Assembly: GCF_000746025.2 (NCBI RefSeq)
Contig: NZ_CP045798.1
Coordinates: 1,412,501-1,476,500, forward strand
DNA length: 64,000 nucleotides
Direction of reading: 5' to 3'
Origin: Thermanaerosceptrum fracticalcis
Lineage (GTDB): Bacteria > Bacillota > Peptococcia > DRI-13
The notes beneath the pieces are model-generated. The model was not told where the DNA came from. It saw only the letters and a list, made by a program, of their open reading frames with translations, and did no database searches. A program made the position numbers and the translations under genes. Positions 27,161-36,278 of the stretch are shown here, one piece after another. Within the stretch, counting starts at the first letter, position 1. Every line of letters begins with the position of its first letter.

Positions 27161-28300
27161 TTATTTCCCTTTCAACACCTCAGCAATGACATCCGCCATT
27201 AACTTGGCCGAGTTCTTGGCATCATCCAAGGTATTCAAGTCACTGCCAAATTCTAATAACAAGGCCCGGGGATGCAGGTGCTGGTTGTAGCGCCGGCCTT
27301 TTGCCAGGCGTATACCTTTTATTAAATCCGGATACATTTCATTGGCTTTTTTCTCTATCTTTTCGGCGAAGGCTAAATTTTCCTTCCAGCGGGGATGCTC
27401 CGTTCCCACCACAATAAGTACCTTGGCACAATCTTTCTTGTTGATACGGGTCAAAGTACTGGAACGGGATTGCAGTCCAGCATCACGGTGAATATCGATA
27501 ACCGTCTGAATTTTGGAATTTTGTTTCAGAAGGGCCTGGACCGTCCGCATAGAATTAATATAGGATTTGGTCCAGTCGGGATAATCATGGATGATATCAG
27601 TGGTGAGAGTCTTAATTTTATGTTTACTCTCAATAGCCTGGGCCAGGGTTTTGCTAACGGTCACCACGCCGCCGTTTTTCCCCTCCTGCCTGGAGAGGCC
27701 TTCGGAAGGACGATAAGATTCAGCATTGTGGGTATTATAAATGAGAATCATGGGTTCACCGTTCAACTGAACAGGCGGAAACTCCGTATCGGGAATGGGT
27801 ACCCAATCATCCAGATTGTCATCCTGGCCCGGCAGGTAAAAGTCTTCTTCACCATTCTCATCTATAGTGGTATCTAAAGCCGTTACTGCTGCATTACCCG
27901 GAAGGGAAGAAAAACTCAATTCTCTCCCCATAATTAAAGCCGGATTACGGGAGTCTACCCCTGTGATGGCCAGCATAATATGGTGAAAGAAGTTGTCCCA
28001 TTCCCCTAAGAAATCTGAGTTTTGCATAGCCAGTGACCCCACCGGCAAACCTTCATGTAATATTTTCCGGTGATCCAAATCCTCTAAGCCTATAACATGA
28101 TAGATTTTTTGCAAAATATCCTGCGATACGGGCTTTGCACCTGTGGAAACAGGCACACTCAACGGTTCTCTGTGGGAGATGAACAAAACAGTCAGTATTA
28201 TAATTAATCCTAGTAAAACAAAGCCCCTTCTAAATTTTAGAGGCTTGACCCTCCATAACCAATGCCGGGAAAAGGGTGATTTGCGCCTGAAAAAAAACAT
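27161..28300 (-). CDS. spoIIP: Stage II sporulation protein P (peptidoglycan hydrolase)
   Basis: A 379-residue protein with an N-terminal membrane segment (about residues 26-43), a linker region and a C-terminal SpoIIP/amidase domain with ILIYNTHNAESYRPS, TVIDIHRDAG and LLLEFGSDLNTLDDA. SpoIIP is an amidase and endopeptidase that, with SpoIIM and SpoIID, thins septal peptidoglycan so that the mother cell can engulf the forespore. Its presence shows that the organism belongs to a spore-forming lineage. It is a single gene with its own terminator. The usual upstream neighbour gpr is absent; a holin-like gene lies there instead. Confidence 0.93.
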   Translation of the reverse strand: MFFFRRKSPFSRHWLWRVKPLKFRRGFVLLGLIIILTVLFISHREPLSVPVSTGAKPVSQDILQKIYHVIGLEDLDHRKILHEGLPVGSLAMQNSDFLGEWDNFFHHIMLAITGVDSRNPALIMGRELSFSSLPGNAAVTALDTTIDENGEEDFYLPGQDDNLDDWVPIPDTEFPPVQLNGEPMILIYNTHNAESYRPSEGLSRQEGKNGGVVTVSKTLAQAIESKHKIKTLTTDIIHDYPDWTKSYINSMRTVQALLKQNSKIQTVIDIHRDAGLQSRSSTLTRINKKDCAKVLIVVGTEHPRWKENLAFAEKIEKKANEMYPDLIKGIRLAKGRRYNQHLHPRALLLEFGSDLNTLDDAKNSAKLMADVIAEVLKGK

Positions 28301-28351
28301 ACTTCCCCATCCTTTCCTTAGACTATATGAATGGGGAAGAAAGAATATGCC

Positions 28352-28681
28352 TTAACGTAATTCAGTGGGTACGATAGCATCTACAAGCCCAATGACCAGA
28401 GAAGCCAGTAATGCACCGATTATGGATACACTCATCATTCCTGGCAGGATAAATTGGGTGAGATAAATCACTACGGCAGCAGTGAGAAAACCCACAAAAC
28501 CGCGGGCCTGAGGTGAAACACGTTTACCCATAAGTCTTTCCGCCACCCACCCCAGCACGGCAATGACAATTGCCGCTAACAGGGCTCCGGTAAAGCCGGC
28601 TACCGAGATACCGGGCAATAGCCAGCTTACAATAAGTAAAACAAGGGCCGAAACGATAAAGCGAACGATGGCACCTAGCAT
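28352..28681 (-). CDS. Phage-holin-family (YvlD-like) small membrane protein
   Basis: A 109-residue membrane protein with three to four segments (LGAIVRFIVSALVLLIVSWLLPG; TGALLAAIVIAVLGWVAERLMG; FLTAAVVIYLTQFILPG; IIGALLASLVIGLVDAIV). It belongs to the phage holin 4-2 superfamily, which includes many chromosomal proteins not linked to phage. No phage genes are nearby, so a housekeeping or envelope role is likelier than lysis. It reads away from rpsT, sharing the intergenic promoter region, and is followed by spoIIP after 51 bp. Confidence 0.8.
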   Translation of the reverse strand: MLGAIVRFIVSALVLLIVSWLLPGISVAGFTGALLAAIVIAVLGWVAERLMGKRVSPQARGFVGFLTAAVVIYLTQFILPGMMSVSIIGALLASLVIGLVDAIVPTELR

Positions 28682-28750
28682 TTTTTCACCTCCTTTTTTA
28701 CTAGCTTAAACGAATCGCTATAAACTTATACTAACTGTGTCAAGATCTTC

Positions 28751-28779
28751 TTGCCTTTTCCAGGCAAGAATGATAAAAT
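28751..28779 (+). promoter_or_regulatory. Candidate sigma-A promoter of rpsT
   Basis: TTGCCT (28751-28756), a 17-bp spacer and TAAAAT (28774-28779). The -35 lies inside an inverted repeat (TTGCC...GGCAA), which could add regulation. Confidence 0.55.
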
Positions 28780-28833
28780 GTAGTTCGTGAATTTTTTATT
28801 GCGAAAGCAACCCTTAAAGGAGGTGAACTGGAT

Positions 28834-29100
28834 ATGGCCAACATCAAATCAGCATTAAAAAGAGCAAAAATAGCCCGCATTCGTACTGTCAGGAATGCTG
28901 CCTATAAATCAATGATGAAAACTGCAGTTCGCCGTTTTGAAAACGCCCTTAAGGGAGCTGACCTTGAAGCAGCCAAGGATACTCTGGTAAGAGCTATTCG
29001 TGTTATCGACAAACTTGCTGCCAAGGGTATTATCCATAAAAATATGGCGGCCCGGAAAAAATCCCGCTTAACACGGAGATTAAATAAAACTGCAAGCTAA
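28834..29100 (+). CDS. rpsT: 30S ribosomal protein S20
   Basis: An 88-residue, strongly basic helical protein beginning MANIKSALKRAKIARIRTVRNA, with KNMAARKKSRLTRRLN at the end, matching S20 in length and sequence. S20 binds the 5' domain of 16S rRNA early in assembly. AAAGGAGGTG lies upstream of the ATG. The gene is monocistronic with its own promoter and terminator, and faces holA tail to tail as in many Firmicutes. Confidence 0.97.
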   Translation: MANIKSALKRAKIARIRTVRNAAYKSMMKTAVRRFENALKGADLEAAKDTLVRAIRVIDKLAAKGIIHKNMAARKKSRLTRRLNKTAS

Positions 29101-29102
29101 AA

Positions 29103-29133
29103 AATAAGCGTCATGATATGACGCTTATTTTTT
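29103..29133 (+). terminator. Terminator of rpsT
   Basis: An 11-bp perfect stem (AATAAGCGTCA/TGACGCTTATT) directly after the stop codon, continuing into T6. Confidence 0.92.
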
Positions 29134-29137
29134 ACGA

Positions 29138-29308
29138 TTTCCGGCTATTCCTCCAAATCCAATATCCGATTTCCGAAGTCTGAATTAGTGACCAGAGCCC
29201 GGTGTCCAGTGACCGGTTAATAATAACTGACCACAGGTTACCGGTCACCGCTAGTAACTAATAACTAGTAACTACTTCGCTGCCAACCGCGAACTACGAA
29301 CTAGTTGC
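29138..29308. repeat. Heptamer-repeat array between rpsT and holA
   Basis: Degenerate CGATTTC/CCGAAGTC-type units at 29138-29185 are followed by GGTGTCC and AGTGACC units (29201-29215), TTACCGGTCACC-type units (29237-29250) and ACTAATA/ACTAGTA units (29252-29272). CTTCGCTGCC then appears at 29275-29284, and GAACTAC/GAACTAG units at 29290-29304. The holA stop codon and its last residues lie inside the last units. Confidence 0.75.
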
Positions 29309-30319
29309 TAGCTTCAGTATCAGGTTTTCCAGCGCAGCCTGGACAGGAGAACCGTTTTTTAAGGCAAAATCGGTTTCCAGGATGATCTCCAGGTTGCGCT
29401 CAAGTTCTGGGAAGGTGAAATTCCTGGCCTGGCGCAGGATTTTCCCGGTAACATAAGGATGAAGGGATAGTTCCGCCGTAATCTGTTTTTCGGAAAACCC
29501 TCTCTGTTCCAGGTCCTTCACCATTAGGATAAGACGAAACTGTCGGGCGATCATAAAGAGAATACGGATGGCCGGTTCACCCATTACCAGGAGGTTCCTT
29601 AACTCATGAAGGGCCTCCTCTGTTTTTCTCAAACCCAGACTATCCACCAGGTCAAATATATTGGCTTCAATGCTTTTGGTTAACAGCTTTTCCACTACCG
29701 GCAGGGAAATGGTCCGCTCCTCTCCGGCAAAAAGGGCCAGTTTATCCAGTTCATTTTTAAGAGAGCGCAGGTCATGACTGGCGTGAAAGACAATATACTC
29801 CAGCGCATTGGGTTCGAGAACCTTTCCCAGGGCCCCGGCCTGTTCCTGCAGCCAGTTGCTGAGTTCCGTCCCCTTTAAGGGAGTGACCTCTACAACCTGG
29901 CCCTTTTTCTCTATTGTCTTGTATAACTTTTTACGTTTATCCGCTGTTTCCTTTAACCAGAAAACCAGGCAGGTGGAAGATAAAGGTTCCGAGATGTATT
30001 CTATCAGGCACTTATCATCGACGCCGGTATCCTCCCCTTCCTTTTTCTTGCTCAAAAAATAGGGAGAAGGCCGTTTGACAATCACCAGTCTTTTTTCGGC
30101 AAAGACGGGCAGGGTATTGGCACTGGCCACAATTTGCCCGGGTGAGACATTCTCACCGTCAAGCTCGTCATAATTGAAATCCCCTGTTTCCGGCGTTAAA
30201 AGATGTTCCTTTAAAGCCTTAATAATCAACTCCTGCAGGTACTCTTCTTCACCGTGCAGGAGATAAACAGGAGAGACCATACCACGTTTAATACTATTAA
30301 TAACACTCTGAAACAGCAT
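29294..30319 (-). CDS. holA: DNA polymerase III subunit delta (HolA)
   Basis: A 341-residue clamp-loader delta subunit. The N-terminus (SPVYLLHGEEEYLQELIIKALKEHL) and the ATPase-like fold with NTLPVFAEKRLVIVKRP are typical; the C-terminal collar domain ends the protein. HolA opens the beta clamp during loading. It follows the carboxypeptidase gene by 8 bp. The last codons (ATSS, then TAG) are made of CTAG-type heptamer sequence, so the repeat seems to have set the end of the protein. Confidence 0.92.
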   Translation of the reverse strand: MLFQSVINSIKRGMVSPVYLLHGEEEYLQELIIKALKEHLLTPETGDFNYDELDGENVSPGQIVASANTLPVFAEKRLVIVKRPSPYFLSKKKEGEDTGVDDKCLIEYISEPLSSTCLVFWLKETADKRKKLYKTIEKKGQVVEVTPLKGTELSNWLQEQAGALGKVLEPNALEYIVFHASHDLRSLKNELDKLALFAGEERTISLPVVEKLLTKSIEANIFDLVDSLGLRKTEEALHELRNLLVMGEPAIRILFMIARQFRLILMVKDLEQRGFSEKQITAELSLHPYVTGKILRQARNFTFPELERNLEIILETDFALKNGSPVQAALENLILKLATSS

Positions 30320-30327
30320 GAAACCTC

Positions 30328-31527
30328 CTAGTATGAACGATAACCCCGGTAAGAGGAGTTATAACCGTATCGACTTCTTCTACTTCTTTTATAAAGGAGA
30401 AAACTCCTCCACAACACTTGCAGGAAGAAAAGCCCCGCCCCAAGATATAACATGATATTGGTAAAACCAATATGACGGGACACTGCATTTTTAGCCAAAA
30501 GCTCTACCCGGCTGATTTCTTTGCCATCCAGGAAGAAGACCAGACTCCCCACCCTTTGCCCCTGGGCAATGGGGACCTGCAGGGGCTCTAAAACAACTTT
30601 GGTGTCAATCTTTTTATTTCCTTCCTGGGGTAAAGCCAGCTGTACCGCTTCTTTCGGAACCAACTGTAACTTTTCTTTAGGAGTAATATCCACGGTAGCC
30701 ACTACTTTTTCGGGATGAGCCAGTTCGATTCCTTGAAAATTTGCAAACCCGTAATCCAGAAGGTTTTCGGCATCCTGCCAGATATTGCTGCCGCTCGAAC
30801 CTAAGACCACGGCGATTAAAGTTTGTCCATTACGGGTGGCAGAGGCCACGATGGTAGATTTGGCCTCTGTGGTGTACCCTGTTTTAACACCATCGGCGCC
30901 ATCATAAGACCATAACAGTTTATTAATATTAATCAGCCTTGTCTGCCAGGCCTTGCCATTCCAGTCTAACACCTTGGTTTTGACCATACTGCGAAAAGTC
31001 TCATTGGTCATGGCATAACGTCCTATCAGCGCCAGGTCGTAAGCGGTAGTATAGTGATTGTCTTCAGACAGGCCGTGAGGATTGACAAAATTACTGTTCA
31101 CCGCACCCAGGGCCTGAGCTTTTGCATTCATTATCTTGGCAAATTCCGGGGCAGACCCGGCCAGATATTCTCCGACAGCCAGGGCAGCATCGTTGGCTGA
31201 ATGGACGAGAGCGGCTAATACCAAATCGCGGAGCTTTACCTTTTCCCCGGCTTCCAGATAAACCTTAGTCCCTTCAACCAGAGGCGGATTGGGACCCACA
31301 GTTACCATTTCATCCAGTTTACCGCTTTCAATAGCGATGATGGCGGTAAGTATTTTTGTGGTGCTGGCAGGGGGGAGCTTTTCATCTTTGGCCATATCAT
31401 AAAGGACCTGGCCGCTTTGAGCATCGATAAGAACGGCACTCTTACCTGTTACCTGGGGAGCGGCTGCCACCGGCATGGCCAGTAGTAATAAAAGGCAAAG
31501 CACTAAAAAGAATCCTGTCTTCTGCAT
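30328..31527 (-). CDS. D-alanyl-D-alanine carboxypeptidase (DacF/PBP5-like)
   Basis: A 399-residue S11 peptidase/penicillin-binding protein. A signal peptide (about 1-23) is followed by the three catalytic motifs: SxxK in PASTTKIL (Ser55, Lys58), SxN in VHSANDAAL (Ser110-Ala-Asn112) and KTG in GVKTGYT (215-217). A C-terminal beta domain comes next, then a membrane segment (about 360-380) and a Tyr/Arg/Ser-rich tail. It removes the terminal D-Ala from peptidoglycan stem peptides outside the cell. An extended -10 (TGGTATAAT) lies about 36 bp upstream. Several paralogues exist in spore-formers, so the exact symbol is left open. Confidence 0.9.
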   Translation of the reverse strand: MQKTGFFLVLCLLLLLAMPVAAAPQVTGKSAVLIDAQSGQVLYDMAKDEKLPPASTTKILTAIIAIESGKLDEMVTVGPNPPLVEGTKVYLEAGEKVKLRDLVLAALVHSANDAALAVGEYLAGSAPEFAKIMNAKAQALGAVNSNFVNPHGLSEDNHYTTAYDLALIGRYAMTNETFRSMVKTKVLDWNGKAWQTRLININKLLWSYDGADGVKTGYTTEAKSTIVASATRNGQTLIAVVLGSSGSNIWQDAENLLDYGFANFQGIELAHPEKVVATVDITPKEKLQLVPKEAVQLALPQEGNKKIDTKVVLEPLQVPIAQGQRVGSLVFFLDGKEISRVELLAKNAVSRHIGFTNIMLYLGAGLFFLQVLWRSFLLYKRSRRSRYGYNSSYRGYRSY

Positions 31528-31562
31528 TATGTAACCACCTTTTCTTAAATAGTGCTTTCCCT

Positions 31563-31571
31563 ATTATACCA
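31563..31571 (-). promoter_or_regulatory. Extended -10 promoter element of the carboxypeptidase gene
   Basis: TGGTATAAT on the minus strand fits TGnTATAAT exactly, 36 bp before the ATG. No convincing -35 box is visible. Confidence 0.5.
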
Positions 31572-31646
31572 CAAGTTGTCACTTTAACCGACTAGACAGA
31601 AAAAGGAAATGCCAGCCAGCATCAGACAGGATATAACCAAGGAAGG

Positions 31647-32786
31647 CTAACAGATATTCTTCTGCAATTTGTGCTTATACATATTATTGTCCGCTAATTC
31701 TATAAATTCAGCTATCCCGTTACAAGCCAACATACTATATTCGGCAAAACCATAACTAAAATCCATCTTGATATGGTCATGAATTCTTTTACTGTTATAA
31801 ACATTTCTCACCCGGTCAATGATTTTTTCGGCTTCACCGGCCGTGCAACTGGGGAAGATGATCAGAAACTCATCACCACCTATCCTACATACATAATCAC
31901 AGTCCCTGGTATTTTTCTTTAATATTTCAGTGAAATTAACAATCATCTTATCTCCGGCAGCATGACCATAAATGTCATTCACTTTTTTAAGATTGTCTAG
32001 ATCAATGTAACAAATAGTCAGAGCCTCTTTGTTCAAACGACACTCTTCTACATGTTTTTCTAAAAAGGATAAAGCTGCCCTTCTGTTAAAAACTCCGGTA
32101 AGATCATCTCGTGCGACTTTTTCCTGGAGTTTCTTCTCCAGGTGTTTCCTTTCCTCAATCTCTTCTTCCAGTTTTATTTTTCTTATTTCGGCAAGTTTCT
32201 TCATTTTAAATTCTTGATATGAGAATTTTTCCTGTATGATGGAAAACACAATGGCGGCCAGGCCAGCTCCTACCGGATTAACAAAGAAGGCTATTTCCTT
32301 CCAGGTTAGCTCTTTATCTAAAGAAAACACGATCAGCAAAGCGATCAAAGGCAGAGAAACAATGTAAATCAGGTAACGCCTGGCCCCTGCGGAAAATAAA
32401 AAAGCGAGAAAAATAACTGTCACTAAACCTCCCGTAAGAGAGGCTATTTTATAGGCGGGAGAAAAGGCCTCACTTTTATATTTGATGACGGTCAAGCCAG
32501 TCATCATCAACATACCACCTGTTAACGAAAGGGCATGAAGGGGAATGACCATTTTTAAATTGTGTCTGAAAGTGGAATACGTGCATATTAAGAAAACACC
32601 CATAGGGATGAGAAAAAGAACACGGCAGACAACGAGGCTTATTGACTCATAGGTCAATAGCTCAATGAACATGATGATTGTGACTGCAGGAAAGACCAAA
32701 CCAGAGAATATCGTCCCATATTTTAGGGTGATTTGTGAAATTTCTTGTAAATATTCTTCCCTAAACCTTTTCTCATCCATTTCCAT
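31647..32786 (-). CDS. Diguanylate cyclase with multi-pass membrane sensor (GGDEF)
   Basis: A 379-residue protein. The N-terminal half has about six hydrophobic segments (residues 15-185), then a charged helix (about 190-220) leads into a GGDEF domain: ARDDLTGVFNRRAAL, YIDLDNLKKVNDIYGHAAGDKMI and CRIGGDEFLIIF. The intact GGDEF signature predicts synthesis of cyclic di-GMP at the membrane. No RxxD product-inhibition site is obvious just before it. It stands alone between the carboxypeptidase gene and comEC. Together with the HD-GYP protein in this window it shows that c-di-GMP signalling is present. Confidence 0.9.
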   Translation of the reverse strand: MEMDEKRFREEYLQEISQITLKYGTIFSGLVFPAVTIIMFIELLTYESISLVVCRVLFLIPMGVFLICTYSTFRHNLKMVIPLHALSLTGGMLMMTGLTVIKYKSEAFSPAYKIASLTGGLVTVIFLAFLFSAGARRYLIYIVSLPLIALLIVFSLDKELTWKEIAFFVNPVGAGLAAIVFSIIQEKFSYQEFKMKKLAEIRKIKLEEEIEERKHLEKKLQEKVARDDLTGVFNRRAALSFLEKHVEECRLNKEALTICYIDLDNLKKVNDIYGHAAGDKMIVNFTEILKKNTRDCDYVCRIGGDEFLIIFPSCTAGEAEKIIDRVRNVYNSKRIHDHIKMDFSYGFAEYSMLACNGIAEFIELADNNMYKHKLQKNIC

Positions 32787-33120
32787 TCAACTCATCTCCA
32801 CTAACCTAATCAGACAACTTTTTTACATGGACTTTTAAGTTACTTTCTACAACTGGTGGGCTGATACCTTTCATGTATAAACTTTTAATAAACGCTTTAA
32901 ACTAGAACCACAAAAAACAATTTACATATTTTTAACCAAAGAATCTTTTACTATGTAACACACTTTTTGGGGCTTTTGTCTCTCTTGCTTCCCCTTTTTG
33001 TATAATTTACTATCTCAATACCAAATATTACCATATATTCGGATCAACGTATAGATTCTTTGGGTAAATTGATGGGTATTGGCAATAAGCTATTGTAAAT
33101 TCTAGATTAATGGTAGAAAT
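32787..33120. other. AT-rich intergenic region between comEC and the diguanylate cyclase gene
   Basis: No reading frame, RNA family or repeat array is recognised in this 334-bp stretch. It should contain the promoter of the diguanylate cyclase gene on the minus strand near 32800-32900, but no strong box pair stands out. A TATAAT at 33000-33005 on the plus strand has no gene behind it. Confidence 0.4.
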
Positions 33121-33122
33121 AC

Positions 33123-33155
33123 AAAAACCCTAAGGGGACAAGCCTCAGGGCTTTT
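33123..33155 (-). terminator. Terminator of comEA-comEC
   Basis: An 8-bp imperfect stem (CCCTAAGG/CCTCAGGG) in AT-rich flanks, followed by T5 on the minus strand, 38 bp after the comEC stop. Confidence 0.8.
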
Positions 33156-33192
33156 TAACAATCTTCCATATAATAATGGCCGGCCGAGAGAT

Positions 33193-35529
33193 TCACAGGC
33201 TTGGTATAAACGTCCTTGCCTCTATCTTCCTTCCCTTACTCCAGGTAATGATAGCACCGTTATCCCTGGTGAGGTAAAAAGGGATTCCCCGTTCTGAAAA
33301 ATAGCCCCTCACCCTGGGGTGGGGATGGTTAAACTTATTGATGCCTGCTGAGACAATCACTGCCCAGGGTCCTACCTGGCGATAGAATTCTTCACTGTAT
33401 GAAGAAATACTGCCATGATGGGGGAGTTTCAGAATATCAGCCCGCAAGTCCTCTTTTTGGGCCAGGAGATAAGCTATGGCTTCATTTTCTATGTCCCCGG
33501 TTAAGAGCCATTCCGCTTCTTGATAAATCAACTTTAAAACCAGGGATTTATTGTTCCCGTGCCATATCCTTTCTCCATCAGGGTGTAACACTTCTAAACG
33601 GACCTGGTCATCAACCTGTATATACTGACCGGCTGTGACAGAATTTAAGGGAATATTACGTTTCCTGGCCACTTGCAGAAGGGCCTCCTCCACTTTGTCC
33701 CCCTGCTCCAGGGGCGGTACGATAATTTGGCCCACATTAAAATAGGGTATAACCTCCAGGAGTCCTTCGCTGTGGTCGGTATCGGAGTGGGACATGATGA
33801 CCAGGTCAATCTTCCGTAACCCCTGCCTTCTTAAAAAAGGTTTTAAAACCTGCTTACCGATGGAGTAATCAGAACCGGGAGTTCCGCCGCCATCCAGCAG
33901 AATGGTTTTACCACCGGGTGTTTTAATAAAGATGCTGTCTCCCTGCCCCACATCCAAAAAAACTACCTGGGTTTTGCCCATATGGGGCCACAGGAAACAG
34001 GTTATGCCTATAATGATAAAAGCAGTAAGGATTCTTTGCCGGTAAACTGGCGGGAAAAAGCTCCGCCAGTAAGGGATGAAGTTATACAGATGAGGAGCCA
34101 GGAAAAGGAAGGCATAAAGAATAACAATGAGTGCCAGGGGAGGAGTAGGTACTATAAGACCCGTCCATTCCTGCCGGCCCCACCAGAGAATGAATTCACT
34201 TAGAGCATAGAGCAGGCCGCCGGCCCCTAAGAAAAAGGGATCCCCCAAAGGAGGCCAGACAAAGTAGAGGATACTTCCTATCATGGCCAGACCTACAATG
34301 ATCCCGCCGGCACCTACGGCAATAATATTGAGAAAGGGAGCCACCAGGGATATCTGGTTAAAATAATATGCCCCCAAGGGGATACCTGCCAATTGGGCTG
34401 CTACTGCAGGGGCCAGGATTTTTCCCAGTCCCAAATTCCCCAGCCAGGGAGTAAGGTAGATGAGGCCTGCCGTCGTTACAAAGGAGAGTTGAAAACCCGT
34501 TTGCAACAGTTCCCCCGGGTTTGCCACCAAAATGATGAGGGCAGCCAGGGCTAAGGTAGTATAAAGATCCTGTTTCTTGCCCACTGTCAAAGCCACTAAG
34601 CCAACCAGGGCCATGATGATGGCCCTCACGATGGAGGCTGTCCAGCCTACCAGGAAAAAATAAACGGTTAAACATCCTGCCCCTAGCAGCAGGCGAAAAA
34701 GAGGCCGTACCTCCCAAAAGGAGAGAAGGGCCCAGACCAGGCCCAAAACAAACCCCACATGCAAGCCCGACACGGCAAAGAGGTGGACCACGCCCGCCCT
34801 TTGATAAGCCTCATAATCTGTGTCGGGGATGCCGCTTTTATCACCGAATAATACCCCTAATAAAAGACCCCGCTCTTTTAGAGGAATGATTTGGGCCAAA
34901 TGAGAAGCAATTTTCTCCCGCTCCCGGGCCAGCCAAGTCCTTACTCCCTGACCTTCACTGATTACCGTTAAACCGTTATCTTGGGTAGTCAGCTGGTAAA
35001 AGATCTGGCCGTTGGCCAGGTATTGACGGTAATCGAATTCACCGGGATTACGGGCCTGGCGGGGTAAAGAAAGTTTTCCACGAACACCCACCACTGTACC
35101 GGGTAGAACCTGAGCGTCTCCCTTTGTCCTGAGTAAAACTCTGATCCCCCCGGGCAGTTCCTGCTCCCCCCGGGATAACCTGTGGAGGTCCACCATGAAA
35201 GAGAGACCGGCGGCTCCGGGCCTGGGATAAGAAATCACCGTTCCCTGGCCCTCTACCACTTCATCAAGCCAATGCCGGTAAGAATCGGGAGGCAGACAAT
35301 GAAGGTTATACCATAGTGCCCCGAAAAAAACGAAACACAACAGAAAAAGAGTGCTTTGGAGCTTTCCTTTCCTAATAAAGTAGATTAGATTTACCAGAAA
35401 GGTTAACCCGCCTAAGATTAGCCACCACAAACTTCCTTTAAAGTAAAAGCCAAAGATGATCCCCAGGCCATAAAAACACGTCAGTACAAGGAGGGGACGC
35501 TTTCTTATGTGCAAACTGCTGCCAGTCAT
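33193..35529 (-). CDS. comEC: DNA internalisation/competence protein ComEC
   Basis: A 778-residue ComEC/Rec2 protein. Two to three N-terminal membrane segments are followed by the OB-fold (DUF4131) region, the competence-domain membrane bundle (HLFAVSGLHVGFVLGLVW, the family signature) and a C-terminal metallo-beta-lactamase domain. The latter has VVFLDVGQGDSIFI, MSHSDTDHSEGLL and LKLPHHGSISSYSEEF. The membrane part forms the DNA channel and the MBL domain probably degrades one strand. It follows comEA by 3 bp. The gene looks intact, so DNA uptake machinery is at least partly maintained. Confidence 0.94.
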   Translation of the reverse strand: MTGSSLHIRKRPLLVLTCFYGLGIIFGFYFKGSLWWLILGGLTFLVNLIYFIRKGKLQSTLFLLCFVFFGALWYNLHCLPPDSYRHWLDEVVEGQGTVISYPRPGAAGLSFMVDLHRLSRGEQELPGGIRVLLRTKGDAQVLPGTVVGVRGKLSLPRQARNPGEFDYRQYLANGQIFYQLTTQDNGLTVISEGQGVRTWLAREREKIASHLAQIIPLKERGLLLGVLFGDKSGIPDTDYEAYQRAGVVHLFAVSGLHVGFVLGLVWALLSFWEVRPLFRLLLGAGCLTVYFFLVGWTASIVRAIIMALVGLVALTVGKKQDLYTTLALAALIILVANPGELLQTGFQLSFVTTAGLIYLTPWLGNLGLGKILAPAVAAQLAGIPLGAYYFNQISLVAPFLNIIAVGAGGIIVGLAMIGSILYFVWPPLGDPFFLGAGGLLYALSEFILWWGRQEWTGLIVPTPPLALIVILYAFLFLAPHLYNFIPYWRSFFPPVYRQRILTAFIIIGITCFLWPHMGKTQVVFLDVGQGDSIFIKTPGGKTILLDGGGTPGSDYSIGKQVLKPFLRRQGLRKIDLVIMSHSDTDHSEGLLEVIPYFNVGQIIVPPLEQGDKVEEALLQVARKRNIPLNSVTAGQYIQVDDQVRLEVLHPDGERIWHGNNKSLVLKLIYQEAEWLLTGDIENEAIAYLLAQKEDLRADILKLPHHGSISSYSEEFYRQVGPWAVIVSAGINKFNHPHPRVRGYFSERGIPFYLTRDNGAIITWSKGRKIEARTFIPSL

Positions 35530-35532
35530 AGC

Positions 35533-36120
35533 TTATTTTACCGTAATGAGGTGCTTGAATTTTTGCAGTGTAGAGGGGCCAATGCCGGATACCTTAGTAA
35601 TATCTTCCACCGCAGCAAAATTACCGTGATTCTCGCGGTAGTCGATAATGCGCTGGGCCAAGGCAGGGCCGATGCCCGGTAAGGAATCCAGTTCCTTTAC
35701 CCCTGCTGTATTAATATTGATGAGGCCGTCACCCGGGGCACCTGTTTTCTGAGGTGTGCCGCCGGCATTTGCTTCTCCTTTAAAGGGCACATATACCTGC
35801 TTACCGTCCTGGAGCGGGGCTGCCAAATTTATTAAAGCAGTATCAGCCTCCGGTAAAAGAGAGGCCAACTGGATAAGGTCATGAATCCGTTTTCCTTCCT
35901 CCAGGGTGTAGACCCCGGGCTTGGCTACAGCCCCTACCACATGCACCGTTAAGGTTTTAGGAGCCTGTACGACAGGCTTTTGTTCCACCTGCAGCGCTGA
36001 TTTCTCCATCATCACTGAAGTCAGGCGGTTTTCCTGATATTTTACGCCGGCAAAGAAAATCATCACCCCAAGAGCCAGTAAGATTAGTACCTGGGCTTTT
36101 TTAGAAAGACTATCCAACAT
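35533..36120 (-). CDS. comEA: Competence protein ComEA (helix-hairpin-helix)
   Basis: A 195-residue protein. It has an N-terminal membrane anchor (about residues 9-26), a SLBB-like segment (LTVHVVGAVAKPGVYTLEEGKRIHDLI), a linker and a C-terminal double helix-hairpin-helix (INTAGVKELDSLPGIGPALAQRIIDYRENHG, then VSGIGPSTLQKF). It is the membrane-bound receptor that binds incoming double-stranded DNA and hands it to ComEC. The adjacent comEC confirms the role. Confidence 0.95.
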   Translation of the reverse strand: MLDSLSKKAQVLILLALGVMIFFAGVKYQENRLTSVMMEKSALQVEQKPVVQAPKTLTVHVVGAVAKPGVYTLEEGKRIHDLIQLASLLPEADTALINLAAPLQDGKQVYVPFKGEANAGGTPQKTGAPGDGLININTAGVKELDSLPGIGPALAQRIIDYRENHGNFAAVEDITKVSGIGPSTLQKFKHLITVK

Positions 36121-36222
36121 GACTTAACACCTCGACAAATATATGTAACAATTACCAGTTTTCGCCATGGTCCGGTATTTTCCTGCAAGCTGTCGGGATA
36201 AAGTTATTTAATATAAAAACAG

Positions 36223-36255
36223 AAAATCTCGTGTCCTTAAACACACGAGATTTCT
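36223..36255. terminator. Hairpin terminator between comEA and the hydrolase gene
   Basis: A perfect 11-bp stem (AAATCTCGTGT/ACACGAGATTT) with an 8-base loop, 26 bp after the hydrolase stop on the minus strand. T residues in the stem end make it usable on either strand. Confidence 0.75.
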
Positions 36256-36278
36256 ATCTTTTACTGACTCCAAACCCT

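Noticed and set aside
28352-28681. Prophage lysis gene
   Set aside because: The protein belongs to the holin 4-2 superfamily, but there are no other phage genes within the window and the neighbours are housekeeping or sporulation genes.
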